Below are positions 25,524 through 35,250 of a stretch of DNA of 50,919 nucleotides, piece after piece. The translations under genes and the position numbers were made by a program. The stretch comes from Rhodoblastus sp964425315 (GTDB lineage: Bacteria; Pseudomonadota; Alphaproteobacteria; Rhizobiales; Beijerinckiaceae): assembly GCA_964425315.1 (NCBI GenBank), contig CAYRNB010000010.1, positions 1 to 50,919 on the forward strand. The letters are read 5' to 3'. The notes beneath the pieces are model-generated. The model had not been told where the DNA came from. It saw nothing but the letters and a program-made list of their open reading frames with translations, and did not search any database. How positions within the stretch are numbered: position 1 is the stretch's first letter; each line of letters opens with the position of its first letter.

Positions 25524-28500
25524 CGGGCGAGCGCGGCGTTCAGGCTGGGCTGATCCGTTGGTCCATCAGCGCCCCGCGGGTGGCGATCGCCCTGGCGCTG
25601 CTGGTGCTCGCCTATGGCGTCATCCAGATGAGCCGCGCCAAATATGAGGTCTTTCCCGAATTCGCCCCGCCGGAGGCGGTGATCCAGTCGGAGGCGCCGG
25701 GCCTTGCTCCCGAACAGGTGGAAGCCCTGGTGACGCAGCCGATCGAGAACGCTCTCGCCGGCCTTCCCCGCCTCAAGACGCTGCGCTCCGCCTCCATCCA
25801 GGGGCTGGCTTTGGTGACGGCGACCTTCGACGCCTCGACCGACATCTATCGCGATCGCCAGATGGTCGCCGAAAGGCTCGCCACGGTGGAATTGCCTAAG
25901 GGCGTTCCGGCGCCGAGGATGACGCCGCTCACCTCCTCGACCAGCACTTTGCTCGTGGCGGGCCTCACCTCTCGCGTCCGCTCGCTGATGGATTTGCGCA
26001 GCATCGCCGAATGGACGGTCCGGCCGCGGCTGCTGGCGGCGGCCGGCGTCTCCAAAGTCGCGATCTTCGGCGGCGGCGAAAAATCGTTGCAGATCCAGGT
26101 CGACCCCGATCGCCTCATCCGCTACCGGCTCAGCCTCGACGACATTCTGGCCGCGGCGCGACGCGCCGCCGGCGTGCGCGGCGCCGGCTTCATCGACACC
26201 GCCAATCAGCGCGTCATCCTTGAGACCAAGAGCCCGACGACGACGGCCGCGACGCTCGCCGGGGCGGTCGTGACGACGCACGATGGCGCGCCACTCACCC
26301 TGGGGGACGTGGCCCATGTGGTCGAAGCGCCCCTGCCGCCGATCGGCGGCGCCTCCGTCATGGGCCGGCCGGCCATTATGCTGATCGTCTCGTCGCAATA
26401 TGGCGCCAACACGCTCGACGTCACCAAGGCGGTGGAGACGGCGCTGGCGCAGTTGAAGCCCGACCTGGAGCGCGAGGGGGTCAAGCTCCACCCCAACCTG
26501 TTCCGCCCCGCCACTTTCATCGACAACGCGCTCGCCGGCATGCGGTCCTCGCTGATCCTCGGCGGCCTGCTGGTGATCGCCGTCATCTATCTTTTCCTGT
26601 TCGACGCGCGAACGGCGCTGATTTCCGGCGCGGCCATTCCCTTGTCGCTGCTTGCCGCGATCATCGTTCTCGTCGCCTTCGGCGTGAGCCTCAACACCAT
26701 GACCCTCGGCGGCCTCGCCATTGCGGTCGGCGTGGTGGTCGATGACGCGGTCGTCGATGTCGAGAACATCGTCCGCCGCCTGCGCGAGAACGGGCGGCTG
26801 GAGAAGCCGCGCGGCGCCGGACGCGTCATCCTCGACGCCTGCCTCGAAGTGCGCGGCGCCGTGGCCTACGCCACCTTCGCCGTGCTTCTGCTTGTCTTTC
26901 CGGTGGTGCGGCTATCCGGCCTCGCCGGGCGCCTGTTCGCGCCGCTGGGACTGGCTTACGCTTCAGCGGTTCTGGCCTCGCTCGGCGTGGCGCTGGTGGT
27001 GACGCCGGCGATGGCGATGGCTCTGCTCGGGCGCCGCCCGGTCCCGGAGCGCGATCCCCCCGTCATCAGATGGACCAAGCGCCGATACGCGGCCGGCCTG
27101 CGCCGCCTCGCCACCCATCCGCGCACGGTGATCGCCGCCGCCGCCGCCATCACGCTGGCGGGCTGCGCCACTTTGCCCCTGTTCGGCGCGAGCTTCATTC
27201 CCGAACTCCAGGAAGGCCATTTCATCGTCCATATGGCGGCGGCGCCGGGAACGTCGATCGCCGAATCCCTTCGTCTTGGGCGGCGGGTGACGCAGGCTCT
27301 GCTCTCCGTTCCCGGCGTGCGGGCGGTGGCGCAGCGCGTCGGCAGGAGCGAATTGTCCGACGACGTGCTCGGAACCCATTACAGCGAGATCGAGGTTGAC
27401 CTCAAACCCCGGGACGGCGCGCTCTCCGAGGAGGTCGAGCGAAAAATCCGCCGCGCGCTTAAGCCTTTCGTCGGCGTTAATTTCGCCGTCAACACCCTGC
27501 TCGCCGAGCGGGTCGAGGAAACCCTGTCCGGCGCCGCGGCCGATGTCGTCATCAATGTCTTCGGCGACAATCTCGACCTCATCGACCGCAAGGCGCAGGA
27601 GATTGTGAACGTGCTCAAACACGTCCGCGGCGCCGTCGACGTGCAGATCCAGGCGCCCTTCGGCATGCCGCGACTGTTCATTACGCTGCGGCCCGCCGAG
27701 TTGCGGCGCTGGGGAATTCGCACCCTCGACGCCCTCGACGCGGTTCGGACCGCCTATCAGGGCGAGACGGTCGGGGAAATCTACCGGGGCAATCGGCTGA
27801 TTCCCATCGAGGTCGTCCTTGCGCCCAAACGCCGCGACGACGTCGCCGCCGTCGGCGGCCTGCCGATCGAGGCGTCCGACGGCACGATCGTCCGCCTCGC
27901 GCAGATCGCCAATATCACGGAAAGCCCCGGACGCTACGAGGTTCTGCATCAGGGCGCGCGACGCGTGCAGATCGTCTCCGCCGATGTCGAGGGCAGCGAC
28001 CTGGCCTCTTTCGTCGCCGCGGCGAAAAAGGCGATCGCGGCGAAAATTTCCCTGCCGGGCGGCGTTTATCTGGAATTCGCCGGCGAAGCGCAGGCGCAGG
28101 AAAAATCGCGGACCGACCTCCTGATCAATTCGCTCATCGCCGGCGTCGGCGTGATCCTGCTGCTGGCGATCGTCACCCGCAACGCCCGCAATCTCGGCCT
28201 GGTTCTCGCCACCCTGCCTTTCGCCGCGGTGGGCGGGGCGCTCGCGGTCTTCGCCTCCGGCGGGCTGCTGTCTCTCGGGGCCATGGTCGGCTTCGTCACG
28301 CTGATCGGCATCTCCTTGAGAAATTCGATCCTGATGGTGTCGCATTACGAGCGTCTCGTCGTGACGGAGGGGCGGCCCTGGGGGCTGGAGACGGCCATCG
28401 CCGGCGCCGCCGACCGGCTGACGCCGATCCTGATGACGTCTTTGGTCACGGCGCTGGGCGTTCTTCCACTCGCCCTCGCCATGCACAAGCCGGGCCGCGA

Positions 28501-28636
28501 AATCGAGGGACCGATGGCGGCGGTGATTCTCGGGGGCCTGCTCACCTCCATGGCCCTCAATCTACTGGTCCTGCCCCTGCTGGCGCTGCGCTACGGGCGT
28601 TTCGAGCCGGGGGAGCCCTCCTTGGCTGAGGACTGA
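25520..28636 (+). CDS. RND-family efflux pump of heavy-metal (CzcA/CusA-like) type
   Basis: The 1038-residue inner membrane antiporter has the standard size and two symmetrical halves. The proton-relay helix 4 carries VGVVVDDAVVDVENIVRRLREN (about 400-420), with the paired acidic residues and glutamate of the HME group. Other landmarks are KYEVFPEFAPPEAVIQSEAPGLAPEQVEALVTQPIE at the porter entrance and GAMVGFVTLIGISLRNSILMVSHYERL near the C-terminus. I do not see the CusA methionine relay, so the cargo may be a divalent cation or an organic compound. It is the third gene of an OMF-adaptor-pump operon. Confidence 0.88.
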   Translation: MTGERGVQAGLIRWSISAPRVAIALALLVLAYGVIQMSRAKYEVFPEFAPPEAVIQSEAPGLAPEQVEALVTQPIENALAGLPRLKTLRSASIQGLALVTATFDASTDIYRDRQMVAERLATVELPKGVPAPRMTPLTSSTSTLLVAGLTSRVRSLMDLRSIAEWTVRPRLLAAAGVSKVAIFGGGEKSLQIQVDPDRLIRYRLSLDDILAAARRAAGVRGAGFIDTANQRVILETKSPTTTAATLAGAVVTTHDGAPLTLGDVAHVVEAPLPPIGGASVMGRPAIMLIVSSQYGANTLDVTKAVETALAQLKPDLEREGVKLHPNLFRPATFIDNALAGMRSSLILGGLLVIAVIYLFLFDARTALISGAAIPLSLLAAIIVLVAFGVSLNTMTLGGLAIAVGVVVDDAVVDVENIVRRLRENGRLEKPRGAGRVILDACLEVRGAVAYATFAVLLLVFPVVRLSGLAGRLFAPLGLAYASAVLASLGVALVVTPAMAMALLGRRPVPERDPPVIRWTKRRYAAGLRRLATHPRTVIAAAAAITLAGCATLPLFGASFIPELQEGHFIVHMAAAPGTSIAESLRLGRRVTQALLSVPGVRAVAQRVGRSELSDDVLGTHYSEIEVDLKPRDGALSEEVERKIRRALKPFVGVNFAVNTLLAERVEETLSGAAADVVINVFGDNLDLIDRKAQEIVNVLKHVRGAVDVQIQAPFGMPRLFITLRPAELRRWGIRTLDALDAVRTAYQGETVGEIYRGNRLIPIEVVLAPKRRDDVAAVGGLPIEASDGTIVRLAQIANITESPGRYEVLHQGARRVQIVSADVEGSDLASFVAAAKKAIAAKISLPGGVYLEFAGEAQAQEKSRTDLLINSLIAGVGVILLLAIVTRNARNLGLVLATLPFAAVGGALAVFASGGLLSLGAMVGFVTLIGISLRNSILMVSHYERLVVTEGRPWGLETAIAGAADRLTPILMTSLVTALGVLPLALAMHKPGREIEGPMAAVILGGLLTSMALNLLVLPLLALRYGRFEPGEPSLAED

Positions 28637-28814
28637 AACGGCCAGTCCCACGCCTGTCACAATCCCGGCTCAAAGTCGTGCGTCGAAATTTCGTCAGCAA
28701 AACCGGCGGATAGTTGCATTGCCGGACGTCGCGATTAACATCTCCGGCGTTTTCAGTTGAATCGTGATTGCGCCGGCGTTGAACTCGGCCCGCCTCGGCG
28801 AAGATGGATTGGCG

Positions 28815-31598
28815 ATGAAGCACGAAACCCCCAATGCGCCAGCGAAGAAACTGTCGGAGACCGCCGAGGCCAAGCGGCTCGGCCGGATCGCAGCGGGGGA
28901 GGACTGGCGCCGCTGGGGCCCCTATCTGTCCGAAAGGCAATGGGGCACCGTGCGCGAGGATTATTCCGCCGACGGCTCGGCTTGGGAATATTTCCCTCAC
29001 GATCACGCCAGAAGCCGCGCCTATCGCTGGGGCGAGGACGGCATTGGCGGATTTTGCGACGACAAGCAGCGCCTGTGCCTCGCGATCGCGCTGTGGAACG
29101 GCGCCGATCCGATCCTGAAGGAGCGGCTCTTCGGCCTGACCAATGCGCAGGGCAATCACGGCGAGGACGTGAAGGAGCTATACTATTTCCTCGATGGGCT
29201 GCCCAGCCACGCCTATATGAAAATGCTCTACAAATATCCGCAGCAGGCCTTTCCTTATGAGCGGCTTGTCGACGAAAACGCCGCGCGCGGACTGGAGCAG
29301 CCGGAATTCGAAATCATCGATTCGGGCGTTTTCGACGACGACAAATATTTCGACGTGACGGTCGAATACGCCAAGGCGGATGTCGAGGACATTCTGCTAT
29401 GCATTGTCGCGACCAATCGCGGCCAGGCGCCGGCGCAGCTCTGGCTGGCGCCGCAGATCTGGTTTCGCAATCGCTGGTCGTGGAGCGCCGGCATGGCAAG
29501 GCCCGAATTGCGCGCCGAAGGCGCCAATCGCATCCTGATCCGTCAGGAGGGCGCGGCCGACATGGAATTATGTTGCGATGACGCGGCCGATCTTCTCTTC
29601 TGCGACAACGACACCAATTTCCGCCGGCTCTATGACGGCGAAAACCACGGTTTCGCCAAGGACGGGATCAACGATTTCCTCGTTCATGGCGACGCCGGCG
29701 CGGTCAATCCGGCCCGATGCGGAACCAAGGCGGCCATGGCGAAAAAAGCCGTCCTCGCGCCGGGCGAATCCGTCACCTTGCGCCTGCGCCTGCGCCCCGT
29801 TGCCGCCACCGATCCTTTCGCCGATTTCGACGCGGTTTTCGCCCGACGTCTCGGTGAGGCCGACGAATTCTACGGCGCCCTGCAATCGGCGATCGCCGAC
29901 GCGGACGCGCGCCTCGTCCAGCGCCAGGCTTTCGCCGGCATGCTCTGGTGCAAGCAGTTTTATGGCTATGACATCCGGCGCTGGCTCGCCGGCGATCCGC
30001 TGCAGCCGCCGCCGCCCGAGGAGCGCAGAAACGGCCGCAATTCGGATTGGCTCCATGTCGCGCTTGGCGATGTCGACCAACACCAAACCGGCGATGTGAT
30101 GTCCATGCCGGACAGCTGGGAATATCCCTGGTTCGCCGCTTGGGACCTGGCCTTTCATTGCGTCGTCTACGCCCTGATCGATCCGGCCTTCGCCAAGGCG
30201 CAACTGACGTTGTTGACGCAATCGCGCGCCATGCATCCGAACGGTCAGGCGCCGGCCTACGAGTGGAATTTCGACGACGTCAATCCGCCCGTCCAGGCCT
30301 GGGCGGCGATGCAGATCTACGAATTGGACCGGCAGGCTTGCGGCGTCGGCGACATCGTCTTTCTCGAACGTGTCTTTCACAAGCTGCTGTTGAACTTCAC
30401 CTGGTGGGTCAATCGCGAGGACGCCGAAGGGCGCAATATTTTCCAGGGCGGCTTTCTCGGGCTGGACAATATCGGCCTCTTCGACATGCGCAAGCCCCTG
30501 CCGCTTGGCGGACGGCTCGACCAGGCAGACGGCAGCGGCTGGGCGGCGACTTTCGCTTTGAACATGATGCGCATCGCCCTCGAACTCGCCATGCGCAACC
30601 CCGTCTATGAAGACCTCGCCACCAAATTCTTCGAGCATTTTCTCGATATCGCCCGCGCCGTTCATGGTTCGGGCGAACCCGGCGACTCCGGCCTGTGGGA
30701 CGAAGAGGACGCTTTCTATTACGATATTCTGCGCGCTCCGGGTGAGCCGCCCCATATGTTGCGCATTCGCACCATCGTCGGTCTGATCCCGATGTTCGCC
30801 ACGGAAGTGGTGGACCAGGCTTTTTTCGACCGCTTGCCACAGTTTGAGGCGCGAATGGACTGGTTCGTCGAACATCGTCCAGAACTGGCCAAGCTTGTTT
30901 CCCATTGGCGTGAGCCCAACGCCAAGGGCCATCGCCTGTTGGCGCTCCTGCGCCGGCGCCGCCTCAACGCCATTCTCCAGCGCATGCTGGACGAGACGGA
31001 ATTCCTATCCGCTCATGGCCTTCGCTCGGTGTCGCGCCATCACCGCGACCACCCCTATTCCTTCTCGCTCGGCGGCCAGACTTTTACGTTCAGATACGAG
31101 CCCGGCGAGGGCGAGACCCGGATTTATGGCGGCAATTCCAATTGGCGCGGGCCGATCTGGGCGCCGATCAATTTTCTCGTCATCCAATCCTTGCGCAAAT
31201 TGCATCTCTATTACGAGGACGAATTCCAGGTCGAATGTCCGACGGGCTCGGGCCGCAACATGAACCTCGAACAGATCGCCGACGAATTGACGCGCCGCTT
31301 TCGCTCGCTGTTCCTTAAAGACGCAAACGCCCGCCGCCGCTATCAGGCGGACAGGCCCCGCCTCGACGACGATCCGCATTTCCGCGACCTCCTGCAATTT
31401 TTCGAATATTTCGACGGCGACAACGGCCGCGGCCTCGGCGCCGCGCATCAAACCGGCTGGACCGGTCTCATCGCCGTTCTTCTGTGCCAAAGCGGCGATT
31501 GCGCCGCCGCCAACGCGCAGCCGGCGGCCGTCGTCAATGCGGGATCGGGCGCGGCGTCTCGCAGCGCGCGTCAGCCGGTTCACGGGCCGAGCGGATGA
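28815..31598 (+). CDS. GH63/MGH1-like glycoside hydrolase
   Basis: The 927-aa cytoplasmic protein (no signal peptide) has an N-terminal beta domain with EDWRRWGPYLSERQWGTVREDYS and FFEIIDSGVFDDDKYFDVTVEYAK-like strands, then an (alpha/alpha)6 barrel with PDSWEYPWFAAWDLAFH, APAYEWNFDDVNPPVQAWA and GGNSNWRGPIWAPINFL. These mark bacterial relatives of GH63 glucosidases and of mannosyl/glucosylglycerate hydrolases, so it probably releases glucose from an alpha-glucoside. The ATG at 28815 is preferred over a GTG at 28764. SDR and GMC oxidoreductase genes follow in the same direction and could oxidise the released sugar. Confidence 0.82.
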   Translation: MKHETPNAPAKKLSETAEAKRLGRIAAGEDWRRWGPYLSERQWGTVREDYSADGSAWEYFPHDHARSRAYRWGEDGIGGFCDDKQRLCLAIALWNGADPILKERLFGLTNAQGNHGEDVKELYYFLDGLPSHAYMKMLYKYPQQAFPYERLVDENAARGLEQPEFEIIDSGVFDDDKYFDVTVEYAKADVEDILLCIVATNRGQAPAQLWLAPQIWFRNRWSWSAGMARPELRAEGANRILIRQEGAADMELCCDDAADLLFCDNDTNFRRLYDGENHGFAKDGINDFLVHGDAGAVNPARCGTKAAMAKKAVLAPGESVTLRLRLRPVAATDPFADFDAVFARRLGEADEFYGALQSAIADADARLVQRQAFAGMLWCKQFYGYDIRRWLAGDPLQPPPPEERRNGRNSDWLHVALGDVDQHQTGDVMSMPDSWEYPWFAAWDLAFHCVVYALIDPAFAKAQLTLLTQSRAMHPNGQAPAYEWNFDDVNPPVQAWAAMQIYELDRQACGVGDIVFLERVFHKLLLNFTWWVNREDAEGRNIFQGGFLGLDNIGLFDMRKPLPLGGRLDQADGSGWAATFALNMMRIALELAMRNPVYEDLATKFFEHFLDIARAVHGSGEPGDSGLWDEEDAFYYDILRAPGEPPHMLRIRTIVGLIPMFATEVVDQAFFDRLPQFEARMDWFVEHRPELAKLVSHWREPNAKGHRLLALLRRRRLNAILQRMLDETEFLSAHGLRSVSRHHRDHPYSFSLGGQTFTFRYEPGEGETRIYGGNSNWRGPIWAPINFLVIQSLRKLHLYYEDEFQVECPTGSGRNMNLEQIADELTRRFRSLFLKDANARRRYQADRPRLDDDPHFRDLLQFFEYFDGDNGRGLGAAHQTGWTGLIAVLLCQSGDCAAANAQPAAVVNAGSGAASRSARQPVHGPSG

Positions 31599-31709
31599 AC
31601 GATCCCGAATGGCGCGGGCCGCGCCGGAACGCATCGGCGCCTTGAGCGGTTAAGCTGAGGCTCCGCTTCATTTTTCTAAATTGTCCTCCCACTTTGATAA
31701 GGATCAGCC

Positions 31710-32573
31710 ATGGCCCTCAACAATCCACCCCCCGCCTCGGCACAGCAATCCGCGCCGCCGCTTCCCACCCTACCCAAAATGCTCGTTGGTCAGAAAGCGC
31801 TCGTCACCGGCGCGAATTCCGGCATAGGCGAGGCGGTGGCCATGGCGCTGGCCGAGGCCGGCGCCGATGTCGCGATCAACTGGGTCGTCGGCGAGGAGGC
31901 CGCCAATTCCGTCGTCGAGGCCGCGAAGAAATTCGGGGTCTCGGCTAAAGCCTATCACGCCGACGTGTCCGACGAGACGCAGGTCGACGCCATGTTCGAC
32001 CAGGCGGTCGCCGATTTCGGCACGCTCGACATTCTGGTCGCCAACGCCGGCCTTCAGCGCGACTCCTCCATAGACGCGATGACGATGGCCGAGTGGGACA
32101 AGGTGCTCAGCGTCAATCTCACCGGCCAGTTTCTTTGCGCCCGCGCCGCGATCCGCGAATTCAAGCGCCGCGGAATCAACCATCAAGTGTCGCGCGCGGC
32201 CGGCAAGATCATCTGCATGAGTTCGGTGCATCAGATGATCCCCTGGGCCGGGCACGTGAATTACGCCAGCTCCAAGGGCGGCATCATGCAGCTGATGGAA
32301 AGCCTGGCGCAGGAATGCGCGCCCTATCGCATCCGCGTCAATTCGATCGCGCCGGGCGCGATCCGCACGCCGATCAACACCGCCGCCTGGGATACGCAAA
32401 CCGCCTATGACCGTCTCATGACTCTCGTTCCCTACGGCCGCATCGGCGAACCGCAGGACATCGGCCATGTGGCGGCCTGGCTCGCCTCGGATTACGCCGA
32501 TTATATCGTCGGGGCGACGCTTTTCGTCGACGGGGGCATGACTCTCTTCCCCGGCTTCGCCACCAACGGCTGA
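31710..32573 (+). CDS. SDR-family (glucose 1-dehydrogenase-like) oxidoreductase
   Basis: The 287-aa classical short-chain dehydrogenase has the cofactor motif TGANSGIGEAVA, the structural NAG in VANAGLQRD, catalytic Ser in CMSSVHQ, and YASSK (Tyr-x3-Lys). The sequence PGAIRTPIN and C-terminal FVDGGMTLFPGF are typical of glucose dehydrogenase-like members. A proline-rich leader of about 25 residues precedes the fold. Its place between a glucosidase-like gene and a GMC oxidoreductase suggests NAD(P)+-linked oxidation of glucose or a related sugar. Confidence 0.88.
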   Translation: MALNNPPPASAQQSAPPLPTLPKMLVGQKALVTGANSGIGEAVAMALAEAGADVAINWVVGEEAANSVVEAAKKFGVSAKAYHADVSDETQVDAMFDQAVADFGTLDILVANAGLQRDSSIDAMTMAEWDKVLSVNLTGQFLCARAAIREFKRRGINHQVSRAAGKIICMSSVHQMIPWAGHVNYASSKGGIMQLMESLAQECAPYRIRVNSIAPGAIRTPINTAAWDTQTAYDRLMTLVPYGRIGEPQDIGHVAAWLASDYADYIVGATLFVDGGMTLFPGFATNG

Positions 32574-32603
32574 CCGCGCTTTTCGCGTCGGCGGGAGCGC
32601 GCC

Positions 32604-34169
32604 ATGGCCGATACTCATTATGATGTCATTATTATCGGCAGCGGGCCGGGCGGCGCCTCCGTCGCCAGCCGGCTCGCGCCCACGGGGAAGAGAATCCTGA
32701 TCCTCGAACGCGGCGACTATCTGCCGCGCTCGCGCGACAATTGGGACGCGCGCAAAGTGTTCGAGGAGGGCGTCTATCAAGCGCGCGAGACCTGGTATGA
32801 CCGCGAGGGAAAGGCTTTTGCGCCGGGCCTGCATTATTACGTCGGCGGCAATTCGAAATTCTACGGCGCCGCGCTGATCCGCCTGCGCGAAAAGGATTTC
32901 GAGGAGATCGAACATGGCGACGGGATTTCGCCCGCCTGGCCGATTTCCTATGCCGACCTCGCGCCCTATTACACCGAGGCGGAACGACTGTTCCATGTGC
33001 ACGGCCAGCGCGGCGAAGACCCGACCGAGCCGCCCTGCGAAAAACCCTTTCCCTATCCCGCCGTCTCACATGAGCCGCGCATCGCCGCCCTGCACGAAAC
33101 GCTGCAACGCCAAGGCTTGCGTCCCTTCCATCTGCCGCTTGGAATCCTGCTCGACGAAAAGGACGGCAAGCCGACGCGCGACAGCGTCTGCATCCGCTGC
33201 GACACGTTCGACGGCTTTCCCTGTCTGCTGAACGGCAAGGCGGACGCGCAGGTGGTCGCGGTCGATCCGACGCTGCGCGCGCATGCCAATGTCGAATTGC
33301 GCGTGAGAGCCTATGTCGCCCGGCTCGAAACCGATCCTTCCGGCGGGAAAATCGCCCATGTCGTTGTTGCGAGCAATGGCGAAGAGGAGCGGCTGAGCGC
33401 CGATATTGTCGTCGTCGCCTGCGGCGCTTTGTCTTCCGCCTTGCTTCTGCTGCGCTCGGCCAACGACAAGCACCCGAGGGGCCTCGCCAATGGTTCGGGC
33501 CAGGTCGGCCGCAATTACATGCGGCACAACCAGTCGGTGCTGATGGCGTTGATGAAGGAGCCGAACGACGTCGTTTTTCAAAAGACGCTCGCGGTCAGCG
33601 ATTATTATTTCGCTTCGGACGAATGGCGCCATCCGCTCGGCTTGGTCCAGATGTGCGCGACCACTCATGGTCCGCAGATTCGCAGCGAGGTCCTGCCGCA
33701 TTGGTTGGAATTCCTGCCCAATGCGCCGTTCGAAAATCTCGCCGCCCACGCCCTCGCCTTCTGGCTGTCCAGCGAGGACCTGCCGCTCGCCGAAAACCGC
33801 ATCGCCTATGATGGCCAACGCGTGGTTCTCGCCGTGCGCGACAATAATATGGAGGCGCATCGCCGCCTGCGCCAAACCTTCGAGCGCCATATCGGCGCTG
33901 CCGGCGCACGACCGATCCTAGTCAAAGGCTCGCCCTATTTCACCAAGAGCATCGACCTTTCCGGGACCGCGCACCAGGCCGGCACATTGCGCTTCGGCCG
34001 CGACCCCGCGACGAGCGTGCTCGATCCCGATTGCCGGGCGCATGAGTTCGACAATCTCTATGTCGCCGACGGCGGCTTTTTCCCTTCCATCGGCGCGGTC
34101 AATCCGACGCTGACCATTATCGCCAACGCCCTGCGCGTCGCCGACGTGATCAAGCGCCGTCTCGGCTGA
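32604..34169 (+). CDS. GMC-family FAD oxidoreductase
   Basis: The 521-aa flavoprotein opens with the FAD motif DVIIIGSGPGGASVASRLA and closes with the conserved FAD/active-site region NLYVADGGFFPSIGAVNPTLTIIANALRVADV, where the catalytic histidine/asparagine pair of the family lies in or near GTAHQAGTLRFG and AVNPT. There is no Tat or Sec signal, so it is cytoplasmic. Likely substrates are sugars or polyols, given the two upstream genes. Its 3' end overlaps the 3' end of ubiV by 20 bp (convergent). Confidence 0.87.
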   Translation: MADTHYDVIIIGSGPGGASVASRLAPTGKRILILERGDYLPRSRDNWDARKVFEEGVYQARETWYDREGKAFAPGLHYYVGGNSKFYGAALIRLREKDFEEIEHGDGISPAWPISYADLAPYYTEAERLFHVHGQRGEDPTEPPCEKPFPYPAVSHEPRIAALHETLQRQGLRPFHLPLGILLDEKDGKPTRDSVCIRCDTFDGFPCLLNGKADAQVVAVDPTLRAHANVELRVRAYVARLETDPSGGKIAHVVVASNGEEERLSADIVVVACGALSSALLLLRSANDKHPRGLANGSGQVGRNYMRHNQSVLMALMKEPNDVVFQKTLAVSDYYFASDEWRHPLGLVQMCATTHGPQIRSEVLPHWLEFLPNAPFENLAAHALAFWLSSEDLPLAENRIAYDGQRVVLAVRDNNMEAHRRLRQTFERHIGAAGARPILVKGSPYFTKSIDLSGTAHQAGTLRFGRDPATSVLDPDCRAHEFDNLYVADGGFFPSIGAVNPTLTIIANALRVADVIKRRLG

Positions 34170-35240
34170 CGGCATCGGCAAGCGGCGCGGCGCCGCAGGC
34201 GCCGAACAGAAAGCCGTCGGAAAATTCGGCCTCCGGCGCCGCGCGGCGCACGAGCTCAAGACCTTCTTGCGGCGAAATCTCGCTCGCCGCGACGCGGGCG
34301 AAGGTTTGCGTCACGCCGATGAAATCGCCGCTATGCGGCGACAGGCGCAAAGCGGTTGCGCCGGCTTGCGCGAGCGCGTCGAGATCGCCGATCAGATTGG
34401 CGTATTTGTGCGACAGGGTCTGAACGCCATTGACCGCGAGAAAATCGGCGCCATCGAGTGTGCGCACGGTCATGCCGTCGGAATCCTTTTCGCAAACGAA
34501 TTGACAGGAATCCTTGCTCAGCCCAAGCGCGCGCGCATGATAGCAGCGGCCGGAAATGGCGAGCGGAATGCGCCCGAACGCCCAAAGCTCCATGCCGACG
34601 CTGCGTTCCGCCGCCGCCTTCGCCAAAAATTCGACCGAAGCGAAAGGCAGCTCCGGCGGCAGGCAAATGCGGCGGGCGCCTTTTGTGGCGAGAAAAGCGA
34701 GCGTCGCCTCATTATAGACATTGACCGTCGGCCCGATGGAGAAAGGCGTTTCCGGCCGCACGAAATTCATACATGTCAGATCGCCGATCTCGACTTCGCG
34801 CTCGCTCTGGACGAACAATTCCCGCGCCGCGCGCTTTTCGCGCTCCAGCGTCACCAGGGTCAACGAAGCGAGCGCGACTTTCTTGCCGCCACGTTCGAGC
34901 CGTTCGATCGCCGCGGGGATTTTTTCGGCATAAAAAGGTTCGCGCTTGGAACAGACGTTCTCGCCGATCACCACGCGATCNNNNNNNNNNNNNNNNNNNN
35001 NNNNNNNNNNNNNNNNNNNNNNNNNNNNNNNNNNNNNNNNNNNNNNNNNNNNNNNNNNNNNNNNNNNNNNNNNNNNNNNNCGGCATAAAAAGGTTCGCGC
35101 TTGGAACAGACGTTCTCGCCGATCACCACGCGATCGACCGGCGCCTCATCGGCGAGGCGCGCATAAAAGTCGGCGAATTTCTCCGCCGGCCAGTTGAACA
35201 AAAGCGGCCCGACCGTCAGCTCGAATTTTTTCTGCGTCAC
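34150..35240 (-). CDS. ubiV: UbiV, O2-independent ubiquinone hydroxylation (interrupted only by an assembly join)
   Basis: UbiV, a peptidase-U32-family iron-sulfur protein, forms a complex with UbiU that hydroxylates ubiquinone precursors without oxygen. As printed the gene is split by 100 N. The 55 bp before and after the N run are identical and in frame, so removing the N run and one repeat gives a continuous 311-aa protein (936 bp). The four cluster cysteines are visible: one in ENVCSKREPF, and three in RCYHARALGLSKDSCQFVCEKDS. The start is GTG at 35240 (MTQKKFELTVGPLLFNWP) behind GAGGACGG, 10 bp after ubiU. Confidence 0.92.
34926..34980. repeat. 55-bp duplicated contig end, left copy
   Basis: Identical to 35081-35135 and ends exactly at the N run. 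It codes for the same piece of UbiV (ENVCSKREPFYAEK region), so it is a contig-end overlap, not a biological repeat. Confidence 0.95.
34981..35080. other. spurious assembly gap (100 N) inside ubiV
   Basis: A placeholder run between two contigs that in fact overlap by 55 bp. Joining at the overlap restores the ubiV frame with no missing residues. Confidence 0.9.
35081..35135. repeat. 55-bp duplicated contig end, right copy
   Basis: Exact duplicate of 34926-34980, beginning at the first base after the N run. The length of 55 suggests the assembler's k-mer size. Confidence 0.95.
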
Positions 35241-35250
35241 CAGCCCGTCC

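Noticed and set aside
31635..31680. Terminator after the GH63-like gene (AAGC..GCTT then ATTTTT)
   Set aside because: The stem has a mismatch and almost no loop; not convincing.
34926..35135. A biological 55-bp direct repeat
   Set aside because: Both copies abut the N run and encode the same in-frame UbiV segment, so contig overlap explains them.
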